Shown here in pieces: positions 34,054 through 43,615 of a stretch of 64,000 nt of DNA (its first letter is position 1; every line of letters begins with the position of its first letter). The notes beneath the pieces are model-generated. The model saw nothing but the letters and a program-made list of their open reading frames with translations, was not told where the DNA came from and made no database searches. The translations under genes were made by a program, and so were the position numbers. The stretch is from assembly GCA_020853885.1 (NCBI GenBank), contig JADYXZ010000010.1, positions 175,153-239,152 on the forward strand, given 5' to 3'. The DNA is from Bradyrhizobiaceae bacterium (GTDB lineage: Bacteria > Pseudomonadota > Alphaproteobacteria > Rhizobiales > Xanthobacteraceae).

Positions 34054-34962
34054 CTATCTGATTTCCGGGTCCGCGGTCTCGGCGCGTCGCGTCCGGGTCT
34101 CGTCGATGTTGATCTCGGCCCACTTGACGAGCTTGGCGACATAGACCTGCATGCCGTGATCGGCGACATTCGCCAGCCGTCCGGACCAAAGCAGGTCGAA
34201 CAGTCCGCGCGCGCTGTGCAGAACCTGGCGCCACAGGCGCGGGGCGCGGCGCAGCGGCGCAACGCCGGGCAAGCCGAAATAGCGCGTGTCGCCGACCTGA
34301 CGATAGCCGAACCAGGGCGGCACAAAGGGGACGATGTCGTAGCCGTTCGTCACGCGATAGAGCGGCACCTTAACGAACTGATCGAACGAGCGGTTGCCGA
34401 CCTTCGGCGAGCCGAACGTGTAGCAGGCGGCCACGCTGTCGCGCAGCGTGCGGTCTTCATGATTGGAAAGCTCGGCCGTCGCCATCATGGCGATCGCGCC
34501 GCCAAGCGAGTGCCCGGTGAGGTAGACCGGGCGCGGCTCATGCGGCGGTTCGAGCAGCTCCTTGATGCGCTGGAACAGCTCGTCGCGGATCGTGAGATAG
34601 GCCTGGAAGAATCCGGCGTGCACCTCGACGCCGCCCTGCAGGACGACGAACTGGATGCGGAAGTTGGTCTTCCAGTCGAGCGTGTTCTCGGTGCCGCGAA
34701 ACACGACGGCGATGATGTCGTCGCCGGCGACGACGTAGCCCGCGGTGCCGCTTACGGGATCGACCAGCCCGAAGCATGGGCGCAGGCCGAGCTCCTCGAA
34801 TCCCTTGCTGAAGTCGACGAACGACTGGTCGTCGGCGTCGAAGGACTGATACGCGCGCAGCGCAAGGCGCGCCAGCAGGAGCGACGTGCGATCGGAATAG
34901 GCGGCGCGGAAAGTCGGAATGCTCTTGATATCGTCGGGCAGAATGTCTTCCGGTCGTGCCAT
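34054..34962 (-). CDS. Class 3 lipase family protein
   Basis: A 302-residue alpha/beta hydrolase of the lipase-3 fold. VYLTGHSLGGAIAMMATAE carries the nucleophilic serine; IAVVFRGTENTLDW and TFGSPKVGNRSFDQF with VTNGYDIVPFVPP are the conserved lipase-3 motifs. No signal peptide is seen from the chosen start MARPEDILPDD, so it is probably cytoplasmic. Longer in-frame starts run into repeat DNA and are rejected. Confidence 0.88.
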   Translation of the reverse strand: MARPEDILPDDIKSIPTFRAAYSDRTSLLLARLALRAYQSFDADDQSFVDFSKGFEELGLRPCFGLVDPVSGTAGYVVAGDDIIAVVFRGTENTLDWKTNFRIQFVVLQGGVEVHAGFFQAYLTIRDELFQRIKELLEPPHEPRPVYLTGHSLGGAIAMMATAELSNHEDRTLRDSVAACYTFGSPKVGNRSFDQFVKVPLYRVTNGYDIVPFVPPWFGYRQVGDTRYFGLPGVAPLRRAPRLWRQVLHSARGLFDLLWSGRLANVADHGMQVYVAKLVKWAEINIDETRTRRAETADPEIR

Positions 34963-35002
34963 GGCAGCCCCCGGTTGAAGACACCTCGCGGCGCAAAGCT
35001 TA

Positions 35003-35050
35003 GCGCGCGATCCCGAAAAGGGGGAACCGGTTTCGGATCGGATCACGCGC
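35003..35050. repeat. Short palindromic repeat
   Basis: GCGCGCGATCCCGAAAAG on the left faces CGGATCGGATCACGCGC on the right, around a GGGGAACCGGTTT core. It belongs to the class with an AACCGGT centre and GATC-containing arms that is abundant in Bradyrhizobium-like genomes, and is a relative of the inner palindrome at 6960-7004. Confidence 0.65.
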
Positions 35051-35158
35051 AAAAACCGGACAGGAGCGTTATTGTTGCGGCGTCGGGTTCCGTTTGCCGG
35101 CGATTTCCGGGGAAGAAGGCCATTTCTTCGACTCAATCGGACGCATTACCATCAACCT

Positions 35159-36112
35159 ATGCGACTCGGGATTGCCATCCTCCTCTGCCTCACGCTCCCG
35201 GCGCTGCCGGCCGCGGCCGCGCAGGTGCCGATGCCGCTGCCGCGCCCGGCCGTCACCGAGGCGACGCCGGCCAAGGCCGTTGCGCCGGAGCAGGCCGCCG
35301 CCGCGGACAAGAAAAAGCCGGCAAAGGAGCTGTTCGGCCGCCTCGCGAGCGCGGCGCCGATGGCGGCGCGGGCGATCGGCTTCTATTCCAAGGGCTGCCT
35401 CGCCGGCGCGACCGCGCTGCCGGTCGACGGGCCGACCTGGCAGGTGATGCGGCTCTCGCGCAACCGCAACTGGGGACATCCGGAGCTGATCGCGCTGCTC
35501 GAACGCCTCGCTGCGAAGGCGCCCAAGGTTGCCGACTGGCCCGGCATTCTCGTCGGCGATCTCGCGCAGCCGCGCGGCGGGCCGATGCTCACGGGCCACG
35601 CCTCGCACCAGCTCGGGCTCGACGCCGACGTCTGGCTCACGCCGATGCCTGCGCGCACGCTCTCGCGCGAGGAGCGCGAGAAGATGTCGGCGACGATGAT
35701 CGTGCGGCCCGACCGGCGCGACGTCGATCCCCAGGCCTGGACGCCCGGGCATCTGCAGATGATCAAGGCCGCGGCCGAGGAGCCGACGGTCGAGCGCATC
35801 TTCGTCAACGCGGCGATCAAGAAGGCGCTCTGCCGCGAAGCGGGCAACGACCGCAAGTGGCTGGAGAAGGTGCGGCCCTATTGGGGGCACGACTATCACA
35901 TGCACGTCCGCATCCGCTGCCCGAAGGACAGCCCGGACTGCAAACCGCAGGACCCGACGGCGGACGGCGACGGCTGCGGCAAGGACCTCGATTACTGGTT
36001 CCAGGAATCGATCCTGCATCCGCCGCCGCCGAAGGAGCCGCCGAAGCCGAAACCGCCGCTGACCATGGCCGACCTGCCCGACGCCTGCCGGCAGGTGCTG
36101 ATCGCGCGCTGA
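35159..36112 (+). CDS. mepA: Penicillin-insensitive murein endopeptidase
   Basis: A periplasmic peptidase of about 317 residues that cleaves peptide cross-links in murein. A signal peptide (LGIAILLCLTLPALPAAAA) is followed by a proline-rich linker and the LAS metallopeptidase domain: zinc ligands in TGHASHQLGLDADVWL (HxxxxxxxD type), and HDYHMHVRI near the end of the domain. Six cysteines in GFYSKGCLAG, ALCREAG and the CPKDSPDC segment fit the disulfides known in MepA. The C-terminus is proline-rich. Confidence 0.93.
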   Translation: MRLGIAILLCLTLPALPAAAAQVPMPLPRPAVTEATPAKAVAPEQAAAADKKKPAKELFGRLASAAPMAARAIGFYSKGCLAGATALPVDGPTWQVMRLSRNRNWGHPELIALLERLAAKAPKVADWPGILVGDLAQPRGGPMLTGHASHQLGLDADVWLTPMPARTLSREEREKMSATMIVRPDRRDVDPQAWTPGHLQMIKAAAEEPTVERIFVNAAIKKALCREAGNDRKWLEKVRPYWGHDYHMHVRIRCPKDSPDCKPQDPTADGDGCGKDLDYWFQESILHPPPPKEPPKPKPPLTMADLPDACRQVLIAR

Positions 36113-36856
36113 TCAGAGCAACGCGCGGACGAGCTGCCACGCCGCGAGCAGACAAACGACAATACCGACGAGCGTCATCAGCAGGCGCGGCGCGAGACGC
36201 TTCACCATCCAGCCGCCGAACGGCGCGGCGACGATGCCGCCGGCGACGAGCGCGATCAGCTCATAGACCGGCGTCATGCCGAGCTGCGTGAAGAAGGTGG
36301 TCGCGGCCGCCGTGGCGACGAAAAATTCCGTTGTGTTGACGGAGCCGACGACCGTGCGCGGCGCGTGGCCGGAGCCGATCAGCGTCGACGACACCACCGG
36401 ACCCCAGCCGCCGCCGCCGCTCGCATCGAGAAATCCGCCGACGAGCCCGAGCGGCGGCGCCAGCGACAGCGAGCGATCCTTGGCCGGCGCGCGCCGGAGC
36501 GCCTTGAACAAAATCAACGCGCCGACGGCGAGCAGATACGCGGCGACGAACGGACGCGCGAGGTCTGCATCGACGTTGGACAGCACCCAGGCGCCGAGGA
36601 TTGCGCCCAGAACGCCGGCGACGCCGAGGCGCAGGACGAGCCGCCAGTCCACATTCCTGAAATAGACGTGCGAGGTGCCGGAAGCCGCGGTTGTGAAGAT
36701 TTCCGCCGTGTGTGCGATCGCGCTCGCGTGCGCGGGCGGCAAGCCCATCGTCAGCATGGCCGAGGTCGAGATCACGCCGAAGGCCATGCCGAGCGAGCCG
36801 TCGACCAGCTGGGCGAGAAACCCGATCGCCGCAAGCAACACCAAGTCGCCGCCCAT
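36113..36856 (-). CDS. TauE/SafE-family membrane transporter
   Basis: A 247-residue inner-membrane protein with about eight helices. The N-terminal half-motif GFLAQLVDGSLGMAFGV and the C-terminal GGIVAAPFGGWMVKRLAPR are the paired signatures of the TauE/SafE family of sulfite, sulfoacetate or organic anion exporters. I start at MGGDLVLLAAIGF, since an upstream in-frame extension of 36 residues is polar and unconserved. The gene ends one base from the mepA stop. The 296 bases between its start and the next gene hold several ATTCCGAT-type short repeats and nothing else recognisable. Confidence 0.88.
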   Translation of the reverse strand: MGGDLVLLAAIGFLAQLVDGSLGMAFGVISTSAMLTMGLPPAHASAIAHTAEIFTTAASGTSHVYFRNVDWRLVLRLGVAGVLGAILGAWVLSNVDADLARPFVAAYLLAVGALILFKALRRAPAKDRSLSLAPPLGLVGGFLDASGGGGWGPVVSSTLIGSGHAPRTVVGSVNTTEFFVATAAATTFFTQLGMTPVYELIALVAGGIVAAPFGGWMVKRLAPRLLMTLVGIVVCLLAAWQLVRALL

Positions 36857-37152
36857 TGCCCGGCCTCGCTTCCCATTCGCCGCGCCCGCCGCCGCATCTC
36901 GCCGCAGAGCAGGCGGACTATGGAGCGGATTGGGGCATGCGCCGTCAATGCGAAACCGGATCATGCGGCTTTGTTCCGCAGGATCAGCTTCATCCCATAT
37001 TTCAGGCGAAGCCGGGGAAACCGGCGCCGGAAAACCTGAGTCGATTCAGCGGGATATCCAGGCCGGCGGAAGCTCCGATTCCGATGCAGTTGGCTGTCAG
37101 TCCGATTCAGATGGAAGTCAGACTCCAGACGAACGGCCGCTCACATTCCGAT

Positions 37153-38787
37153 TCAACGGGCGTCCTCGCGGATCATCGCGGCGCCCTTCTCCGCGATCAT
37201 GATGGTCGGCGAGTTGGTGTTGCCGGAGGTGATCGCCGGCATCACCGAGGCATCGACCACGCGCAAGCCGTCGATGCCGATCAGCCGCAGCCGCGCGTCG
37301 ACCACCGCAAGCGGATCGGTGTCGCGGCCCATCTTGGCGGTGCCGACCGGATGGAAGATCGTCGTGCCGACGTCGCCGGCGGCCTTGACGAGCGCGGCCT
37401 CGTCGTCGTTGCGCACCTTCGAGCCGGGCAAAATCTCCTCGGGATGGTACGGCGCCATCGCCGGCTTTGTGATCACGCCGCGGGCGACGCGAATCGAATC
37501 GGCGGCGACGCGCTTGTCTTCGTCGGTCGCCAGATAGTTCGGCCGGATCGCCGGCGCGGCGCCCGGCGCGCGGCTCTTCAGGCGCAGCGTGCCGCGGCTC
37601 GTCGGCTGCAAATTGCACACGCTCATGGTGAAAGCCGGAAACGTGTGCAGCGGATCGCCGAACTTGTCGAGCGAGAGCGGCTGCACATGAAACTCGATGT
37701 TCGCCCGCTCGCGCTTGGGGTCGGAGCGCGTGAAGAAGCCGAGCTGCGACGGCGCCATGGTCAGCGGGCCGGTGCGGAAGAGCGCGTATTCGATGCCCAT
37801 CCAGGCGCGGCCGAACAGGGAGTGATAGCGCTCGTTCAGGGTCGGAACGCCGTCGACGCGGTAGATCAGACGAAGCTGCAGATGATCGTGCAGGTTCTCG
37901 CCGATGCCGGGCTTGTCGAGCGCGACCGGGATGCCGTGCTCGGCAAGATGCGCGGCGGGTCCGACGCCGGAGAGCATGAGGATATGCGGCGAGCCGATCG
38001 CGCCCGCGGACAGGATCACCTCGCCCCTCGCCCGCGCGACTTTCTCCGCGCCGTCCTGGCGATAAACGACACCGACGGCGCGGCGGTTCTCGATCAGGAC
38101 CCGCTCCACCATCACGCCGGTCTCCAGCCGGAGATTCTGGCGATGCAGAACCGGCTTCAGGAATCCGCGCGCGGCGCTCCAGCGCAGGCCGCGGCGCTGA
38201 TTGACGTGGAAATAGCAGGAGCCTTCGTTGTCGCCGCAGTTGAAGTCGTCGACCGGGGGAATGCCGGCCTCCGCGGCCGCCTCGCGCACGCGCTCGAGGA
38301 TTTCCCACCTCACGCGCGGAAACTCGACGCGCCATTCGCCGCCGACATTGTGAAACTCGCTCGCGCCGAGAAAACTGTCCTCGTGCTTCTTGAAGAAGGG
38401 CAGGACGTCCTCCCAGCCCCAGCCGGGCAGGCCGAGCTGGCGCCAATGATCGTAGTCGGCTGCCTGGCCGCGCATGTAGATCATGGCGTTGATCGCGGAC
38501 GAGCCGCCGATTGTCTTGCCGCGCGGATAATTGAGCGCGCGGCCGTTCAGGCCGGACTCGGGCTCGGTCTTGAACATCCAGTCGGAGCGCGGATTGCCGA
38601 TCGCAAACAGGTAGCCGACGGGGATGTGGAACCAGATCCAGTTGTCGCGGCCGCCCGCTTCCAGGAGCAGCACGCGCTTGCCAGGATCGGCAGAAAGCCG
38701 GTTCCCCAGCACGCAGCCGGCTGAGCCCGCGCCGACCACGATGTAGTCGAACTCGCCCGCGCTTTCGGCGCCCGTCGATGCGCTCAT
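37153..38787 (-). CDS. GMC-family FAD-dependent oxidoreductase (choline dehydrogenase-like)
   Basis: A 544-residue flavoprotein. The FAD-binding motif is VVGAGSAGCVLGNRLS, followed by LLLEAGG, and the GMC signatures NYPRGKTIGGSSAINAM and GAIGSPHILMLSGVGP. The C-terminal active-site region is IFHPVGTAKMG with the NTNSPTIMIAEKGA motif. Alcohol substrate unknown; choline, aliphatic alcohols and polyethylene glycol are all used by relatives, and no bet genes are nearby. GGGGGAGGA precedes the start. Confidence 0.92.
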   Translation of the reverse strand: MSASTGAESAGEFDYIVVGAGSAGCVLGNRLSADPGKRVLLLEAGGRDNWIWFHIPVGYLFAIGNPRSDWMFKTEPESGLNGRALNYPRGKTIGGSSAINAMIYMRGQAADYDHWRQLGLPGWGWEDVLPFFKKHEDSFLGASEFHNVGGEWRVEFPRVRWEILERVREAAAEAGIPPVDDFNCGDNEGSCYFHVNQRRGLRWSAARGFLKPVLHRQNLRLETGVMVERVLIENRRAVGVVYRQDGAEKVARARGEVILSAGAIGSPHILMLSGVGPAAHLAEHGIPVALDKPGIGENLHDHLQLRLIYRVDGVPTLNERYHSLFGRAWMGIEYALFRTGPLTMAPSQLGFFTRSDPKRERANIEFHVQPLSLDKFGDPLHTFPAFTMSVCNLQPTSRGTLRLKSRAPGAAPAIRPNYLATDEDKRVAADSIRVARGVITKPAMAPYHPEEILPGSKVRNDDEAALVKAAGDVGTTIFHPVGTAKMGRDTDPLAVVDARLRLIGIDGLRVVDASVMPAITSGNTNSPTIMIAEKGAAMIREDAR

Positions 38788-38873
38788 GCTTGCGTCCTCC
38801 CCCCGGCCGCTATAGCCCCCGGCGCCGCGCAACGAAAGAGCCCGCCGGTCGGGCCGGAGCGGTAAGCTTGGTC

Positions 38874-39671
38874 ATGCGAATCTTCCCGCCGCGGCGAATT
38901 GTCTGCCTCACCGAGGAGACCGTCGAGACGCTCTATCTCCTCGGCGAGGACGCGCGGATCGTCGGCGTGTCGGGCTACGCCGTGCGGCCGCCACAGGTGC
39001 GGAAGGAGAAGCCGCGCGTCGCCGCCTTCACCTCGGCGGACATCGGGAAGATCGAGGCGCTCGAGCCGGACCTCGTGCTTACGTTTTCCGACCTGCAGGC
39101 AGACATCGTCGCCGCGCTGCTGCGGCGCGGGATCGCCGTGCATGCGTTCAATCAGCGCGACCTCGCCGGCATCTACGCCATGATCGAGACGGTCGGCGCG
39201 CTCGCCGGCGTGCCGAAAAAAGGCGTCCGCCTTGCGGACGAACTGCGCGAGCGCGTGGCCGGGATCAAAGCGAAGATGGCGGGCGGGCCGCGGCCGCGGG
39301 TTTATTTCGAGGAATGGGACGAGCCGATGATCTCCGGAATCGGCTGGGTGTCGGAGCTCATCGAGATCGCGGGCGGCAGGGAGGTTTTTCCGGAGCTTGC
39401 GGCGCGCGACGCCGCGCGGGAGCGGATCGTCACGTTCGAGCAGGTGATCGCCGCAAGGCCGGACATCGTCGTCGGCTCCTGGTGCGGGAAGAAGTTTCAG
39501 CCCGAGCGCTTTGCGGCGCGGCCAGGGTTCGACGGCCTGCCCGCGGTGCGGACCGGCTGGTTGCGGGAGGTGAAATCCGCGCTGATCCTGCAGCCGGGCC
39601 CGGCGGCGCTGACAGACGGACTCGACGCGTTGACCGCCATCGTCGGCCAATGGCGCAATTCTAAAATGTAA
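38874..39671 (+). CDS. Cobalamin-binding (BtuF-like) protein without signal peptide
   Basis: A 265-residue protein with the class III periplasmic-binding fold: RIVCLTEETVETLYLLGEDARIVGVSGYA, LEPDLVLTFSDLQADI and VYFEEWDEPMISGIGWVSELIEIAGG are typical of BtuF-like cobalamin/iron-complex binding proteins. No export signal is evident, as in a group of predicted cytosolic BtuF-like proteins. No BtuCD partner is near. Divergent from the GMC gene, so the 86-base gap must contain both promoters. Confidence 0.82.
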   Translation: MRIFPPRRIVCLTEETVETLYLLGEDARIVGVSGYAVRPPQVRKEKPRVAAFTSADIGKIEALEPDLVLTFSDLQADIVAALLRRGIAVHAFNQRDLAGIYAMIETVGALAGVPKKGVRLADELRERVAGIKAKMAGGPRPRVYFEEWDEPMISGIGWVSELIEIAGGREVFPELAARDAARERIVTFEQVIAARPDIVVGSWCGKKFQPERFAARPGFDGLPAVRTGWLREVKSALILQPGPAALTDGLDALTAIVGQWRNSKM

Positions 39672-39720
39672 AACTCCTTACTTGTGCCTTACTTTTGTCT
39701 CTGCGCCTTACCTATTTCTT

Positions 39721-39744
39721 ATTGCAAATCATTCGCAATTGCAT
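39721..39744 (+). promoter_or_regulatory. Fur/Mur-type box upstream of multicopper oxidase operon
   Basis: ATTGCAA, three bases, ATT, then CGCAATTGCAT. It differs from the box at 43592-43615 at only four of 24 positions and matches the TGCAA...GCAATTGCA pattern of alphaproteobacterial Fur/Mur sites. Three CCTTAC direct repeats (39676, 39687, 39706) precede it. It lies about 100 bases upstream of the oxidase start. Confidence 0.65.
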
Positions 39745-39845
39745 TGACGTCCTCGGTTACCGTATGCGAACGTCAGATGCGACCGAACCGGCAATAGACC
39801 AGCAAGAAACACCGTCAGGCCGGCTCGCAACGGGAGAAGCGCGCG

Positions 39846-40994
39846 ATGCAAAGCTGGATTCGGGAGCGATTGACCCGGCGAGGCGTGCTTTCCGGCGGGC
39901 TCGTCGCGGCCAGCGGGAGCCTGATCGCAGCGGTCGCAGGCGGCCGGAGAGCCGGGGCGCAAAGCGGGCACGACGGCCACCCGTCGTCCACACCCCAGCA
40001 TCCTCACTATACGCCGGCTGCCGCCGACTCGGCACACGCCCGGGCGCACGGGCCGATGATCTCGGTCGGCGGCGTCGACCGTGCGCGCAACGGGTTCGAC
40101 CCGTCGGCGATGCTGACGGAGTGGGAAACCGGCGAGGTATCGAAACTCGCGGACGGCAGGACGCTGCGGACGTTCGAGATCGTCGCGGAGGACAAGGAAA
40201 TCGAGATCGCGCCCGGCATCCTCTTCCCCGCCTGGACCTTCAATGGCCGCGTGCCGGGGCCGTCGCTGCGCGTCACGGAAGGCGAGCGGATCCGCATCGT
40301 TTTCCAGAACAACAGCGCACACCCGCACACGATGCATTTTCACGGCATTCACTCGGCGCGGATGGACGGCATCCCCGGCGCCGGCGAGGCGCTGCCCGGC
40401 GGTGAATTCATCTATGAGTTCGACGCCCTACCCTTCGGCTGTCACCTCTACCACTGCCACTGGCTGCCCCTGAAGCGGCACATCCACAAGGGCATGTATG
40501 CGGCCTTCATCATCGACCCCGATCCGGCGCGGCATCCCGAGCACGAGGGCATTGCGCGTTCTCGCCTGCTCGGCACGCCGGAGAACAAGGAGTGGCAAGA
40601 GTTCGTGATGGTGATGAACGGTTTCGACACGGACTTCGACAACGAGAACGACATCTACGCCGTCAACACCGTTGCGCATCACTTCTCGAAGCATCCGATC
40701 AAGATCGATCGCCGACGGCCGGTGCGTATCTATCTTGTCAATGCGCTCGAATTCGACCTGATCAATTCATTTCATCTGCACGCGAATTTCTTCGACTACT
40801 ACGATCATGGCACCACGCTGACGCCCACGCTGCGGACCGTGGACACGATCATGCAGTGCCAGGCGCAGCGCGGCATCCTCGAGTTCACGTTCAAGGACCA
40901 CGAGACCGGCCTCTACATGTTCCATGCGCATCAGTCCGAGTTCGCCGAGCTCGGATGGATGGGCATGTTCGAAGTCGTCGAGGCGACCGCATGA
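39846..40994 (+). CDS. Tat-exported multicopper oxidase
   Basis: A 382-residue periplasmic copper protein. The N-terminus has a twin-arginine signal (LTRRGVLSGG) followed by a His-rich stretch (HDGHPSS, HPHYTP, HARAHG). Copper motifs are HPHTMHFHGIH, CHLYHCHWLPLKRHIHKGM, SFHLHANFF and MFHAHQSEFAELGWMG, consistent with a two-domain oxidase. It overlaps the ZIP gene (ATGA), so the oxidase probably works with metal uptake, for example by oxidising Fe(II) or Mn(II) at the transporter. Confidence 0.9.
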   Translation: MQSWIRERLTRRGVLSGGLVAASGSLIAAVAGGRRAGAQSGHDGHPSSTPQHPHYTPAAADSAHARAHGPMISVGGVDRARNGFDPSAMLTEWETGEVSKLADGRTLRTFEIVAEDKEIEIAPGILFPAWTFNGRVPGPSLRVTEGERIRIVFQNNSAHPHTMHFHGIHSARMDGIPGAGEALPGGEFIYEFDALPFGCHLYHCHWLPLKRHIHKGMYAAFIIDPDPARHPEHEGIARSRLLGTPENKEWQEFVMVMNGFDTDFDNENDIYAVNTVAHHFSKHPIKIDRRRPVRIYLVNALEFDLINSFHLHANFFDYYDHGTTLTPTLRTVDTIMQCQAQRGILEFTFKDHETGLYMFHAHQSEFAELGWMGMFEVVEATA

Positions 40995-42196
40995 ACAAGC
41001 CGCTGCAAGAGGCGACGCCTCCCGCCAAGGCGACGCCGAGGGCAAGCGCGCGGGACTATCTCTGGTTCGCGCTGCCGCTCATCGCGCTCGTTGCGGCGTC
41101 CGTGTGGCTCATTGCCGGTGACTGGCTGCGCGCGTTCGACGTCGGCGCGCCCCCGGTCGAAAAGCTTACTTTCGAGCGGACGATGCTCGACAGCGACGGT
41201 ATTCATCTCTCCGTGCGTGCAGGCGGTTCGGAACCCGTCACGATCGCGCAGGTGACGGTCGACGACGCGTTCTGGGCCTTCACGCAGGAACCGCCGGGGC
41301 CCATCGACCGGCTGGGCACGGCATGGCTGCACATTCCCTATCCGTGGGTGCTCGGCGAAGCGCATGAGATCAAGGTGCGCACCAAATCGGGCGTGGCCTT
41401 CGCAAAGACGATCGAGGTGGCCGTTCCGACGCCCAAGCCGCAAGTCGGACAGTTGCAGCCGCAGGCGCTTCTCGGGCTGTTCGTCGGCGTCATCCCCGTC
41501 GCCATCGGCATGCTTTTCTTTCCGGTGCTGCGCAGCTTCGGCAGCAGACACCTGAACTTCGTGCTGGCGCTAACGATCGGCCTGCTCGCATTCCTCTTCA
41601 TCGATACGCTCAAGGAAGGTCTGGAGATCGCGGCGAAGGCGGCGGAAGCGTTCCAGGGCACGGCCATGGTGCTCGCCGCCGCTGCGGCTGCCTTTCTTGT
41701 GCTGATGGTCGTCGGACGCCGCCACGGCACGCCGAGCGGCCTTGCGCTCGCGACCTATATCGCGCTCGGAATCGGGCTGCATAATTTCGGCGAGGGACTG
41801 GCGATCGGTGCGGCGTTCGCCGCCGGCGTCGCCGGGCTCGGCACGTTCCTTGTCCTCGGCTTCACCTTCCACAACGTAACCGAGGGCATCGGCATCGTCG
41901 CGCCGCTGGTCGAGAAGCGGCCGGCGCTGCCGGTCTTCATCGGGCTCGCCGCGCTGGCCGGCGTGCCGGCGATTCCCGGCATCTGGCTCGGCAGCGTCTC
42001 ATTCGAGCCGCAATGGGCGGCGCTGGCCCTGGCCATCGGTACCGGTGCGATCCTGCAAGTGATCGTCGAAGTCGGCGCCTATCTCCTGCGCCACGCACAA
42101 CGTTACGGCGAGACCTGGCTGTCTCCGGCAACGCTCGCCGGATTCGTGATCGGACTCGCGGTTATGTATTTCACGGGATTCTTCGTGAAGATCTAG
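40991..42196 (+). CDS. ZIP-family metal transporter with periplasmic N-domain
   Basis: A 401-residue inner-membrane transporter. One N-terminal helix (LPLIALVAASVWLIAG) precedes a periplasmic domain of about 95 residues, then the ZIP helices. The metal-binding motifs are LHNFGEGLAIGAAF and FHNVTEGIGIVAPL. The extra N-terminal domain is unusual for ZIP proteins and may dock with the multicopper oxidase encoded directly upstream. The likely cargo is Fe, Mn or Zn; the nearby mntH and Fur/Mur boxes favour Mn or Fe. Confidence 0.9.
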   Translation: MNKPLQEATPPAKATPRASARDYLWFALPLIALVAASVWLIAGDWLRAFDVGAPPVEKLTFERTMLDSDGIHLSVRAGGSEPVTIAQVTVDDAFWAFTQEPPGPIDRLGTAWLHIPYPWVLGEAHEIKVRTKSGVAFAKTIEVAVPTPKPQVGQLQPQALLGLFVGVIPVAIGMLFFPVLRSFGSRHLNFVLALTIGLLAFLFIDTLKEGLEIAAKAAEAFQGTAMVLAAAAAAFLVLMVVGRRHGTPSGLALATYIALGIGLHNFGEGLAIGAAFAAGVAGLGTFLVLGFTFHNVTEGIGIVAPLVEKRPALPVFIGLAALAGVPAIPGIWLGSVSFEPQWAALALAIGTGAILQVIVEVGAYLLRHAQRYGETWLSPATLAGFVIGLAVMYFTGFFVKI

Positions 42197-42204
42197 ATTG
42201 AAGA

Positions 42205-43566
42205 TCAGCCGAGCGCGAAGTCGACGACGAGCTTGACATTGAGCGCAATGATGATCGCGGCGGTCGCAGAAGCGAGCACGATCGCCCAGGCCGGCGCGCG
42301 GAGCTCGCCCATCTTCCTGCGATCGGCGGTGAACATCACCAGCGGCACGACGGCGAACGGAAGCTGGAGACTGAGCACGACCTGGCTGAAGATGAGGAGC
42401 TGAGCCGTTCCGGATTCGCCATACAGAACGGTCACGACCGCCGCCGGTACGATGGCTATTCCCCGCGTAATCAGACGCCGGGCCCAGCCGGGAAGGCGCA
42501 AGTCGAGGAACCCCTCCATCACGATCTGCCCGGCAAGCGTCGCCGTGACCGTCGAGTTCAGCCCGCAGGCCAGAAGCGCGATCCCGAATAAGGTCGGCGC
42601 GATCGCAGAGCCGAGCAACGGCGCGAGGAACGAATGCACCTGATCCAGTTCCGCTACATCGGTCTGACCTGTCTTGTGGAACGTCGCGGCCGCCAAGATC
42701 AGGATCGATGCATTGATCAGCAATGCAAACATCAAGGCGATCGTCGAATCGACGGTCGCGAGCTGGATCGCTTCACGCTTCTCCTCAACCGAATCGCCGA
42801 ACCGGCGGGTTTGTACGACGCCGGAATGAAGATAGAGATTGTGCGGCATCACGGTCGCGCCAAGAATGCCAAGCGCCAGGTACAGCATTTCGGGATTGGT
42901 GACGATCTCGGTGGTCGGCGCGAAGCCGCGGATCACCCCGCCCCAATCGGGATCGGCGAGCGCAATCTGAATCGCAAAGCAGACCGTGATCACGCCAAGC
43001 ATCGTCACAATGAATGCTTCGACCCAGCGGAAGCCGAGATTCTGCAGCCAAAGGATCAGAAACACGTCGAGCGCCGTGATGATGACGCCGATCTCCAGCG
43101 GCAAGCCGAACAGAAGATTCAGGCCGATCGCGGTACCGATCACCTCGGCAAGATCGGTGGCGCAGATCGCGACTTCGGCGAGCAGCCAAAGCGGCCACGA
43201 GATCGCGCGGGGAAAGGCGTCCCGGCACGCTTGCGCGAGATCCCGACCGCTCGCGATTCCCAGGCGCGCGCAGAGCGCCTGCAGCAGGATCGCCATCAGG
43301 TTGGAAAGCAGCGCGATCGTCAGCAGCGCGTAGCCGAACTTCGAGCCGCCCGCGAGCGAGGTCGCCCAGTTGCCCGGGTCCATGTACCCGACGGCGACAA
43401 GGTACCCTGGCCCAAGGAAGGCGATCAGCTTGCGCCAGAACGGGCCGGTAGGCCGCGTGGAGATGGAGCCAAAGACTTCCGCGAGCGGTGGCCGGGTGCG
43501 CGCGCGGCGCCAACCCGGATCGATTTTTGCAGCCTCTGTCGGGAGCGATTCCAAGCGTCGAAGCAT
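42205..43566 (-). CDS. mntH: NRAMP divalent metal transporter MntH
   Basis: A 453-residue proton-coupled Mn(II)/Fe(II) importer. [15 protein letters not shown] has the metal-binding DPGN motif of helix 1, and [17 protein letters not shown] the conserved helix 6 region. About eleven membrane helices. I chose the ATG at 43566; a TTG two codons upstream is possible. A Fur/Mur-type box at 43592-43615 lies 26 bases upstream, as in rhizobial mntH genes controlled by Mur. Confidence 0.94.
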   Translation of the reverse strand: MLRRLESLPTEAAKIDPGWRRARTRPPLAEVFGSISTRPTGPFWRKLIAFLGPGYLVAVGYMDPGNWATSLAGGSKFGYALLTIALLSNLMAILLQALCARLGIASGRDLAQACRDAFPRAISWPLWLLAEVAICATDLAEVIGTAIGLNLLFGLPLEIGVIITALDVFLILWLQNLGFRWVEAFIVTMLGVITVCFAIQIALADPDWGGVIRGFAPTTEIVTNPEMLYLALGILGATVMPHNLYLHSGVVQTRRFGDSVEEKREAIQLATVDSTIALMFALLINASILILAAATFHKTGQTDVAELDQVHSFLAPLLGSAIAPTLFGIALLACGLNSTVTATLAGQIVMEGFLDLRLPGWARRLITRGIAIVPAAVVTVLYGESGTAQLLIFSQVVLSLQLPFAVVPLVMFTADRRKMGELRAPAWAIVLASATAAIIIALNVKLVVDFALG

Positions 43567-43591
43567 AATCAAATTCTCTTGAGGGCTATTT

Positions 43592-43615
43592 ATTGCAACT
43601 AATTTGCAATTGCAA
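43592..43615 (-). promoter_or_regulatory. Fur/Mur-type box upstream of mntH
   Basis: Read on the plus strand it is ATTGCAA, CTA, ATT, then TGCAATTGCAA; 20 of 24 bases match the box at 39721. The position immediately upstream of mntH suggests Mn- or Fe-dependent repression of the transporter. The matA gene on the other side starts 160 bases away and is less likely to be the target. Confidence 0.7.

Noticed and set aside
36857..37152. Possible small gene between the GMC and TauE-like genes
   Set aside because: No frame with a ribosome site or recognisable protein; only short ATTCCGAT-type repeats.
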